A DNA stretch of 64,000 nucleotides from Nocardia vinacea (GTDB taxonomy: Bacteria > Actinomycetota > Actinomycetes > Mycobacteriales > Mycobacteriaceae), in the NCBI RefSeq assembly GCF_035920345.1, contig NZ_CP109149.1:7874001-7938000 (forward strand), in the 5' to 3' direction. The position numbers were made by a program, and so were the translations under genes. The first letter of the stretch is position 1, and each line of letters begins with the position of its first letter. Below are positions 26,130 to 34,700 of this stretch, in pieces. The notes under the pieces were generated by a model. It did not search any database and was not told the DNA's origin. It saw only the letters and a program-made list of their open reading frames with translations.

Positions 26130-26342
26130 CTATGCGGTAGGCCGATGGAACTCGCCGTTGTGCATGTCGGTGGTGAAGGCGTCCCATTCGCGCGGTGTGA
26201 AGATCAGTGTGGGGCCGGTGGGGTTTTTGGAGTCGCGGACACCGACGTGGCCGGATTCGAGCCAGACGATTTCGACGCACTCCCTGCATGAAGTACTGCG
26301 CGATGACTTGAACCACTGCGCGTTGGTCAGGTTGATGGTCAC
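26130..26342 (-). CDS. DUF397 protein, copy 2
   Basis: 70 residues from a GTG start (VTINLTNAQWFKSSRS, CVEIVWLESGHVGVRDSKNP, EWDAF, ending GEFHRPTA). It is near-identical to copy 3 in the N-terminal half and to copy 1 at the C-terminus. The 5' flank of each copy repeats a GGAGATACG-like ribosome-binding region, so each unit duplicated with its own translation start. Confidence 0.85.
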   Translation of the reverse strand: MTINLTNAQWFKSSRSTSCRECVEIVWLESGHVGVRDSKNPTGPTLIFTPREWDAFTTDMHNGEFHRPTA

Positions 26343-26378
26343 GGGGCGTATCTCCTTGCGTCAGCTTGGTGGAGGCGG

Positions 26379-26591
26379 CTATGCGGTAGGCCGATGGAAC
26401 TCGCCGTTGTGCATGTCGGTGGTGAAGGCGTCCCACTCGCTTGGTGTGAAGATCAGTGCGGGGCCGGTTGGGTTTTTGGAGTCGCGGACTCCGACGTGGC
26501 CGGCTTCGAGCCAGGCGACTTCGACACACTCACCGGCCGAACCGCTGCGCGACGACTTGAACCATTCTGCGTCGGTTAGGTCGATGGTCAC
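26379..26591 (-). CDS. DUF397 protein, copy 1, coupled to the XRE regulator
   Basis: 70 residues from GTG at 26591 (VTIDLTDAEWFKSSRSGSAG, ECVEVAWLEAGHVGVRDSKN). Its start overlaps the stop of the upstream regulator in the sequence GTGA, which points to translational coupling. As the first gene after the regulator it is the likeliest original partner; copies 2-5 are later duplications. Confidence 0.88.
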   Translation of the reverse strand: MTIDLTDAEWFKSSRSGSAGECVEVAWLEAGHVGVRDSKNPTGPALIFTPSEWDAFTTDMHNGEFHRPTA

Positions 26592-27481
26592 GGGTCGTAT
26601 CTCCTTGCTACCTGCCTGAGCAGGTCCCTCGATGCTTGCTCGTCCAGTGTGGCGCAACGGATGTCGTCGTCGATCTCGCGGTAGCGTTCCACATCGGCTT
26701 GGTCCTCGAAGAACATCGTTCCGATTGTGTGTTCGGTGTAGACGACCGGAGGCTCCGTCCCGAAACTTCGACTGTCTGCCGGGAAATCGAGGATGATGTA
26801 CGGCAAGACCGGAGTCGCGTTGCCCGGAAGTCCGGCCGCGAACGGCAATATCCGCAAGGTGATATTCGGTCGGGTGCTCATGTCGGCCATATGCCTCAGT
26901 TGCGCGGCCATGATTTCGCGCGAGCCGATAACTGTATGCAGAACGCACTCATGCAGGATGAAGTCGGCCGCTATCGGGTTATGTTGCCGAGTCAGAATCG
27001 CGGTTCGTCGCAATCGCACTTCTACTCGGCGTTCGAGATCTGCTGGTGTGTCACCCGGTAGAAATGGTCGCTCGATGGCTCGGGCATAGTCGATCAACTG
27101 AAGCAGTCCGGGCACGATTATTGGTTGATAGACGGTCAGCCGGGATGCGCCGGATTCGAGCCCCAGATATGTGCCATATCCCGACCGCATCAAGTGGCGA
27201 AACCCCTGCCACCAAGACTTCGTAGCGGTCTCCTGCGCAAGGGATTTCAATTCCTCGAGTCGTTGCTCATCGAGGCCATAGATGCGGCCGTACCCCTCGA
27301 CGTCGCGCAGTTTGATCTTGTCGTTGTGCCCCTTTTCGACTCGTATTACCGAGGTCTTGCCGATCTCCATCTCGCGCGCCGCCTGCTCTAGCGTGAACCC
27401 GGCTCCCTCGCGGGCCTCTCGCAGCGCGCGGCCGAGTTGCCGACGCGGCAGCGTCGAGTCCGGTTGATCCTCCCTCACCAT
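26588..27481 (-). CDS. XRE-family regulator with DUF5753 (Scr1-like)
   Basis: 297 residues from ATG 27481, preceded by AAAGGGGAGC (a GTG follows at the second codon). Residues 15-66 form an XRE helix-turn-helix (LGRALREAREGAGFTLEQAA, SVIRVEKG). The rest is DUF5753: the GFRHLMRSGYGTYLGLESGA region, VPGLLQ, the RQHNPIAADFILHE stretch, MADMSTRPNITLRILPFAAG and the VVYTEH end. Such proteins pair with DUF397 genes, as here. They are numerous in actinomycetes, where members influence development or antibiotic production, or work like toxin-antitoxin pairs. The divergent promoter region carries an iterated palindrome that could be its operator. Confidence 0.9.
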   Translation of the reverse strand: MVREDQPDSTLPRRQLGRALREAREGAGFTLEQAAREMEIGKTSVIRVEKGHNDKIKLRDVEGYGRIYGLDEQRLEELKSLAQETATKSWWQGFRHLMRSGYGTYLGLESGASRLTVYQPIIVPGLLQLIDYARAIERPFLPGDTPADLERRVEVRLRRTAILTRQHNPIAADFILHECVLHTVIGSREIMAAQLRHMADMSTRPNITLRILPFAAGLPGNATPVLPYIILDFPADSRSFGTEPPVVYTEHTIGTMFFEDQADVERYREIDDDIRCATLDEQASRDLLRQVARRYDP

Positions 27482-27502
27482 TGCTCCCCTTTCCCCTGCT
27501 TG

Positions 27503-27607
27503 GTCCGAAACGGCCCAGGTCGCAGTCCGATTCGGACTTATCCCATATGTCGACCGGTCCGAAATCTGGGAGGATGGCCAACTTTGGGCAGACTGTCCGT
27601 TTCGGCC
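27503..27607. promoter_or_regulatory. Iterated GTCCG-N3-CGG palindromes in divergent promoter region
   Basis: Three matches to GTCCG-N3-CGGMC at 27503-27515 (GTCCGAAACGGCC), 27525-27537 (GTCCGATTCGGAC, the best palindrome) and 27595-27607 (GTCCGTTTCGGCC), plus a half-site GTCCGAAA at 27557. They lie between the minus-strand regulator and the plus-strand gene at 27643, where both promoters are expected. A binding site for the XRE/DUF5753 protein is the natural guess. Confidence 0.5.
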
Positions 27608-27642
27608 CTGCTGAGGCCGTGTGGCGGGAGCAACATAACCAC

Positions 27643-28044
27643 ATGGTCGAGCAACACGGAAGCCTCAACGTGCCGAAACGCCCTGGCTGCGAAGACATTC
27701 GGTCTCCAGACGTCGGGGGTGCGAAGCGATTGCGCCCCCTACTCGTCACCGTGCCGCCGCTGTGCGATGCCGTGGACGTGACGCTCGCGCACGGGCTGTG
27801 GCAACGGCACCGCGCGTGCCGTATCAACCGGTGTGTGTGGAAGGCGGCGGCGTATCAGACGCTCGTGCTCGCTGGACGGCTGGTCCCGCAGTCGATGAGC
27901 CCGCGTGAACGCGCCGCCGCCAGGGGGATCGAATACCCGAGAGCGTCCGAAAGCGACGCGCCACTGCCCGGCGGGCACTCGCCGGGGATGCTACGTGAGG
28001 TGTTGGACAGGCTCGAGGCTCTGGCTTGCGATCCGCAGGGGTAG
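27643..28044 (+). CDS. Hypothetical protein
   Basis: 133 residues from ATG 27643; the frame is open further upstream (ATG 27574 is possible but has no spaced ribosome binding site). Central segment CRINRCVWKAAAYQTLVLAG, then RLVPQSMSPRERAAARGIEY, and a C-terminal helix GMLREVLDRLEALA. No family is recognised with confidence. It is divergent from the XRE/DUF5753 regulator and is followed after 3 nt by another small gene, so the two are probably translated together. Confidence 0.55.
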   Translation: MVEQHGSLNVPKRPGCEDIRSPDVGGAKRLRPLLVTVPPLCDAVDVTLAHGLWQRHRACRINRCVWKAAAYQTLVLAGRLVPQSMSPRERAAARGIEYPRASESDAPLPGGHSPGMLREVLDRLEALACDPQG

Positions 28045-28047
28045 GGC

Positions 28048-28299
28048 ATGGGTGAGCATCGCACCGAGGTGGACGGCTGGTTGGCCGAGTGGCGGATAGA
28101 CCACCACCACATTCGAATGCTGCTGGTACGCAATGGGTCCGAGCAACCCTTGTTTTCGTGCACGGCGGCTTCGGCCCCGGATCTGGCGCAGATGCGAGAG
28201 CGATTTCCGGAGCTTTCGCGGTTGTGGGATGCGATTCGACATGAGTACTGGGCGGAATTCACTCCGCCTCCGAGAAATTCACGAGGGCGGTTCGTCTAG
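28048..28299 (+). CDS. Small hypothetical protein
   Basis: 83 residues, ATG 3 nt after the stop of the preceding gene. The sequence is acidic and aromatic (EVDGWLAEWRIDHHHIRMLL, LSRLWDAIRHEYWAEF) and has no recognised domain. Its stop overlaps a possible GTG start of the next frame (TAGTG). It looks like the second gene of a short operon starting at 27643. Confidence 0.55.
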   Translation: MGEHRTEVDGWLAEWRIDHHHIRMLLVRNGSEQPLFSCTAASAPDLAQMRERFPELSRLWDAIRHEYWAEFTPPPRNSRGRFV

Positions 28300-28510
28300 T
28301 GGACGACGACAGGCGGCTTCGGCCGGTGCCGACCGAGCCCACGGCGGTGCGGATTCGGGGCAACTCACGGCACGAGCCGGACGTGCGGGATATCGGCTCG
28401 AACGGGCTTCCGGGGTGCCCTATGACTGGATGCTTCTCGACGCCGAAGACGGCGCGAATACCTATTCGGCCGCGGACCTCGACCAGATCGAGCGGTGGCT
28501 CAACGAATGA
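28299..28510 (+). pseudogene. Small hypothetical gene with apparent frameshift
   Basis: GTG 28299 opens a frame reading VDDDRRLRPVPTEPTAVRIR, then HEPDVRDIGSNGLPG. At about 28411-28415 (CGGGG) the protein-like sequence jumps frame to VPYDWMLLDAEDGANTYSAA, then DLDQIERWLNE and TGA at 28510. Joined, the two halves make a plausible 70-residue acidic protein. Either a one-base indel broke it, or one of the two frames is the real gene by itself. Confidence 0.4.
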
Positions 28511-28776
28511 GATGAGGGTGGGTGCTTCAATGGGGAATCCGCGTCGGCGATGTTCATCTGCTATGTGACGTAGTTCACTGAGGCTGGGTGCGTCGCAACA
28601 TCTACCGTCTGAGACCGATACACAGCTGTCGCGTCTGCGCCGTCTGAGGCGGAGGCGTATCAGTGCATGTTCAAGGCTTATATGATGACTCGGACTGGTT
28701 TGGCCCCCGGCGCACGATGCCCTTTTGCGGGGTCGGGGGCAGGTCTTAGCTCGACCCGAGAGGTGATTACACCCGA

Positions 28777-31700
28777 ATGGAAACTGCTCGTCGTTCCGCC
28801 CGAGGTAGTCGCCGCCGCAGGTCGGGAAGCCCGCTGCTCGCTCAGCTGCTCACTGCCGCAGTGGAGTCCGCGGCCACCTCTGTCGCACTCCGCTTCAACC
28901 CGACCGAAAACCCGGCTGATCAGCGTGAACTCACCTACCGTGAACTGGATGCCGCCTCCTCGCGGGTCGCGCGCGAGCTGATCGATCGCGGGATCGGCGC
29001 GGGCGATTACGTGGCGATGGGTATTACCCGCTCGGTCGAATCGATCGTCGCGCTGTGGGCGATCGCGAAGACGGGTGCGGCCTATGTGCCGGTCGATCCG
29101 AACTATCCGGCGGACCGGATCCAGCACATCGTGACCGATTCAGGTGCCGCACACGGTTTGACCACCTCGGCGCATCGGGCCAAGCTCGGGACCTCGGCGT
29201 ATTGGATCGAATTGGATGATCCGGTGGTGTCGGAGCGCATCGCCGCCCGGCCCGATCATCCGGTCTCCTACGCCGATCGGGTGCGGGCGGTCAATGAAAA
29301 CCATCCGGCCTACGTCATCTATACCTCGGGTTCCACCGGTAAGCCGAAGGGCGTCGCGGTCACCCACACCGGTCTGGCCGGGCTCGCGGCGATCGGCGAG
29401 CACTATCTGATCGACGCGGATTCCTGCGTCTCACATCTCAGCTCGCCCAGTTTCGACTTCTCGATGATGGAGACGCTGTTCACCTTCTCGGTGGGTGCGA
29501 CGCTGGTCATCGCGCCGCCGACGGTATTCGGCGGCGTCGAACTCGCGGATCTGCTGCGCCGCGAGCAGGTCACCCATCTGCTGATCACCCCCGGTGCGCT
29601 GGAATCGCTCGATACCGCTGATCTCGATGACCTGCAGGTCGTGGTGGCCGGTGGTGATCGGCTCCCCGCGGAATTGGTGGCGCGGTGGGCGGATAGCGGC
29701 CGCTCGGTATTCAATGCCTACGGGCCGAGCGAGGCGACCGTCATGGTCACCAGCACCGAGGCCCTTCAGTCCGGTGAGCCCGTCACCATCGGCTCCGCCA
29801 TCGCGGGCGTAGGCGCCTTCATTTTCGATGCGCGGTTGCGTCCGGTGCCCGCTGGGGTCGTCGGTGAGCTCTACGTTTCGGGTGCGGTGCTCGCGCAGGG
29901 CTATCTCGGTCGACCTGCGCTGACCGCGGAGCGCTTCGTGGCCAGCCCGTTCGGCGGGGAGGTCGATGGCCCCGGTGCGCGCCTGTACCGCACCGGAGAT
30001 CTGGTGCGGCGCACCGAAACCGGTGCACTGGAGTACCTGGGACGATCCGATTTCCAGGTCAAGATCCGCGGTCTGCGTATCGAACTCGGCGAGATCGATG
30101 GCGCGTTGACCGCACATCCGGATGTCGACTTCGCGGCCACGCTCGGCAAGACGCTGCCCTCGGGGACGACCGCGCTGATCGCGTATGTGCTGCCGCGTGA
30201 CGGTGCCACCCTCGATACCGGTCAGCTGGCCGCGCATATCGGAGAATCATTGCCGGACTACATGATTCCGGCCGCGATCATGGTTTTGGACGAGATTCCG
30301 CTGACCCCGGTCGGCAAGCTGGACCGGGCGGCACTGCCCGAACCGGTCTTCGCCGCACGTCAGTTCCGTGCCCCTGCGACACCGGTCGAAGAGATCGTCG
30401 CCGATGTATTCGCGGCGGTGCTGCACAGGGGTAGCACGGACGCGCGCGTCGGTGTCGATGACGACTTCTTCGAACTCGGCGGCAATTCGCTGCTGGCCAC
30501 CCAAGTCGCCGCGCGTATCGGGTTCGCGCTCGGTATCCGGGTGCCGGTGCAGCTGATCTTCGAGGCCTCGACGGTATCCGTACTAGCCGAACGTGTTGAG
30601 CAGCACGCGGGTTCGGCCGACGGCCGGGCGCTCACCGCGCAGACCCGTCCCGATCGGATTCCGCTGTCGTACGCGCAGCAGCGGATGTGGTTCCTGAACC
30701 GTTTCGATACGGCCAGCGCGGTCAATAATATTCCGCTGGCGGTGCGGCTGTCCGGGCGACTGGATGTCGACGCACTGCGTGCGGCGGCGCACGATCTGAC
30801 CGACCGGCACGAGGTGCTGCGCACCATCTATCCGGACATCGATGGTGAGGGCTTCCAGGTAGTACTGCCCGTAGCCGATTCGCGCGCGGTACCGGAACTT
30901 CCGGTGACTGCCGCTGTGACACAAGAGCTTTCGGATCTGATCAGTGCCGAGGTGCGGGCCGGATTCGATGTGACGGTCGCGCCGCCGGTGCGGCTGCGGC
31001 TGTTCCAGCTCGGCGAATCCGAGTACGTGCTGGTGTGCGTGGTGCACCACATCGCGGGAGACGGCTTCTCGCTCGGTCCGCTGGCCCGCGATCTGGTGGC
31101 GGCGTACTCCGATCGCATGCGCGGCGGGCGGCCCGAATGGCCGCCGCTGGCGGTGCAATACGCCGACTACACCATCTGGCAGCGCGCAACCCTCGGCAGC
31201 GAGGACGACCCGGAATCGGTCTTCGCGCAGCAGATCGAATTCTGGCGCCACGAATTGGCCGCGCTGCCAGACCAATTGGATCTGCCAGCGGATCGGCCGC
31301 GGCCTGCCACGTCATCCCACGACGGCGCCGTCGTCGCCTTCGACATCGATGCCGAGATCCACGCGCGACTCGATAATCTTGCGCACGAACACAATTCGAC
31401 GCTCTTCATGGTCGTGCACGCGGCGCTCGCGGTACTGCTCGCCCGGCTGTCGGGCACCCGCGATATCGCGATCGGCACCCCGGTCGCCGGTCGCGGTGAA
31501 GCGGCGCTGGACGATCTGATCGGCATGTTCGTCAACACCCTGGTGCTGCGGACCGAGATCGATCCCGGCATGACCTTCGACGATCTGTTGCGTGCGGTGC
31601 GCAAGGTCGACATAGAGGCCTTCGGACACGCCGACGTACCGTTCGAGCGGCTGGTCGAGCTGCTCGATCCGGTGCGCTCGGCCGCGCGGCATCCGCTGTT

Positions 31701-34700
31701 CCAGGTGATGCTGGTGTTCCAGAATCTGGCGCGCACCGAACTGGAGCTGCCGGGCCTGACCGTCGCGGGTGTGGATCACGGGGTGTCGCTGGCCAAGTTC
31801 GATCTGCAGCTCGAGATCGCGGAATCGGACAGAGCTGCGCACGGCATGACAGCTACGTTCACCTACGCAACCGATCTCTTCGACGCCGCCACCGTGCAGG
31901 ACTTCGCCGATCGCTTCCAGCGGGTGCTGTCAGCGGTAGCCGCCGATTCCGACGCGGTGCTGGGCGATATCGATCTACTGGCCCCCGGCGAGCGCGATCT
32001 GGTACTGCACGAATGGAATTCGGCCGGGGCGACGGTGCCCGATGTGACGCTGCTCGATCTCATCCAGACGCAGGCACGCCGCCGTCCGGATGCGATCGCG
32101 GTCCGATTCGGTGATACCGCACTGAGTTTCGGTGAACTGCAGCGGCGCGCGAACCAGGTGGCACGGGCGCTGATGGCGCGCGGTGCGGGACCGGAAGCGC
32201 TGGTCGCCGTTGCCGTCGGGCGGTCCGAGCAGTTGCCCGTCGCACTACTGGGCGTGCTCACCGCCGGTGCCGGATATCTTCCGATCGACATCACTTACCC
32301 GCCGCAGCGACTCGAGTTCCTGCTCACCGACGCGCAGCCGACCTGTGTACTGACCACATACGATCTGCTCGGCGAGATTCCGGCGGCGGATGTTCCGGTG
32401 GTGCTGCTGGATGAGACCGCGGGCTTCGGCGAATCGCCGATCACCGATATCGAGCGCACGTCCCGGCTGCGTCCGGACAACCTGGCCTACGTCATCTACA
32501 CCTCGGGCTCCACGGGTGTCCCGAAGGGCGTCGGCGTCGCGCACCGCAATGTGGTGGAGCTGTTCGCCAACACCCAGTTGATGTTCGAATTCGACGATAC
32601 CGATGTGTGGACGCTGTTCCATTCCTTCGCCTTCGACTTCTCGGTGTGGGAACTGTGGTGCGCGCTGGCCAATGGCGGCACCGTGGTCGTCGTCGACCAT
32701 CTGACCTCGCGTTCGCCGGAACAGTTCCGCGACTTGCTGATTCGCGAACAGGTCACGGTGCTGAATCAGACGCCGTCGGCGTTCTATCAGCTGGCCGAGG
32801 CCGATCGCGCCTCACATGCCGGAGACCAGGGCAAATTCGCGCTGCGCTATGTCGTATTCGGCGGTGAGGCACTGGATCTGCGTCAGCTACGCCGCTGGTA
32901 CGAGCGGCACGCCTTCGATGCACCGTGGCTGGTCAATATGTACGGCATCACCGAAACCACGGTGCACGTGTCGTTCCTGGCATTGGATGAGCAGCTCGCC
33001 GAGAATCCGGCCAGTGCGATCGGTCGCGCACTGCCAGGCCTGGAGAGCTATGTGCTCGACGACCGGCTGCATCCGGCTCCGGTCGGGGTGGCGGGCGAAA
33101 TCTATGTCACTGGTGCACAGTTGTCCCGCGGCTACCTCGGTCGGCCCGGGCTGACCGCGACCCGTTTCGTCGCGAATCCATTCGGGGTGCCGGGATCTCG
33201 CGTGTACCGCAGTGGCGACCTCGGTCGCTGGGCCGGTTTCGCGGGCCATGCGAATCTCGAATACGCCGGGCGCAGCGATCAGCAGGTGCAGCTGCGCGGC
33301 TTCCGCATCGAACTCGGTGAGATCGAATCGGCGTTACTGGCCCAGAGCGGGGTCAGCCAGTCGGTCGTACTGGTGCGCTCCGACGAGCACGCTGGTGATC
33401 GCCTGGTCGGATACGTTGTGGCCGAGGCGGATTCGCAGGTGCAGGGTGCGGAGCTGCGTGCCGCGGTCGCCGAATTCCTGACCGGCTATATGGTTCCGGA
33501 TGCGATCGTCGTACTGGACGCACTGCCGCTGACCCCGAACGGCAAGTTGGACCGAAAGGCGCTGCCCGCACCGGAATTCGTCAGTAGCGCCACCTACCGC
33601 GCCCCGCATACCCCCATCGAGCAGGCCGTCGCCGGGGTGTTCGCCGGACTGCTCGGTGTGCGCGATGTCGGCCTGGACGACGATTTCTTCGGCCTCGGCG
33701 GTAATTCGCTGCTGGCCACCAGGGCCGTCAGCCGAATCAACGAGGCGTTGGACGCGAATGTCTCGGTGCGCGAACTGTTCGAGGCATCGACCGTTTCGGC
33801 GCTGGCCGCGCGGATCGTGCCCGGTTCGTCGACCGGAACCCGTGCCCCACTGGTCGCGGCGGTGCGCTCGGAGCGGGTGCCGCTGTCGCTGGCGCAGCAG
33901 CGCATGTGGGTGCTCAATCAATTCGATACCCGCTCGGCGGCCTACAACATCCCGCTCGGCATCGGCCTGACCGGTGCGCTCGATGTGCAGGCGCTGCGCG
34001 ATGCGATCGCCGATGTGCTCGAGCGGCACGAGGCGCTGCGCACGCGCTATCCGTCGACGGGTCCCGGCGGGCTGCCGTACCAAGAGATCCTGCCGGTCGC
34101 CGAGGCCTGGCCGGGTGGGCTCGCGGTCGAGTCGAGCACCGATCCCATCGTCCGCATCACCGAGCTGATGTCGACCGGATTCGATGTGACCCGAGAGGTT
34201 CCGGTGCGCGGTGTGCTGCTGCGCGGTACCCCGGACCGCCATCTGCTCGCCATGGTGGTGCACCACATTTCGGCCGACGGTGCCTCGATGGCCCCGCTGG
34301 CCCGTGACCTGATGCTCGCCTATGCCGCGCGCTGTGCGGGCGATGTCCCGACCTGGACGCCGCTCGAGGTGCAGTACGCCGACTTCGCGATCTGGCAGCG
34401 CGAGGTCATCGGCACCGATGACGATGCGGACTCCGTCGCCGCACAGCAATTGGCCTACTGGCGCGAGCAACTGGCGGGGCTGTCCGGCGCGATCGAGCTG
34501 CCGCTGGACCGGCCGCGCCCCCCGGTGCCGTCCATGCGCGGTGCGTCGACGGCCTTCACGCTCTCGCCCGAGGTGCACGCTGGACTGATTCGCATTGCCC
34601 GGGAACACAATTCGTCGCTGTTCATGGTCGTGCACGCGGTGCTCGCGGTGCTGCTTGCGCGGCTGTCGGGCAGTTCCGATATCACGATCGGCACCCCCAT

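Noticed and set aside
28299..28568. Uninterrupted 89-residue frame from GTG 28299.
   Set aside because: After about residue 38 the composition turns Arg/Ser/Pro-rich, as in a shadow frame, while another frame gives a protein-like end; reported instead as an apparent frameshift.
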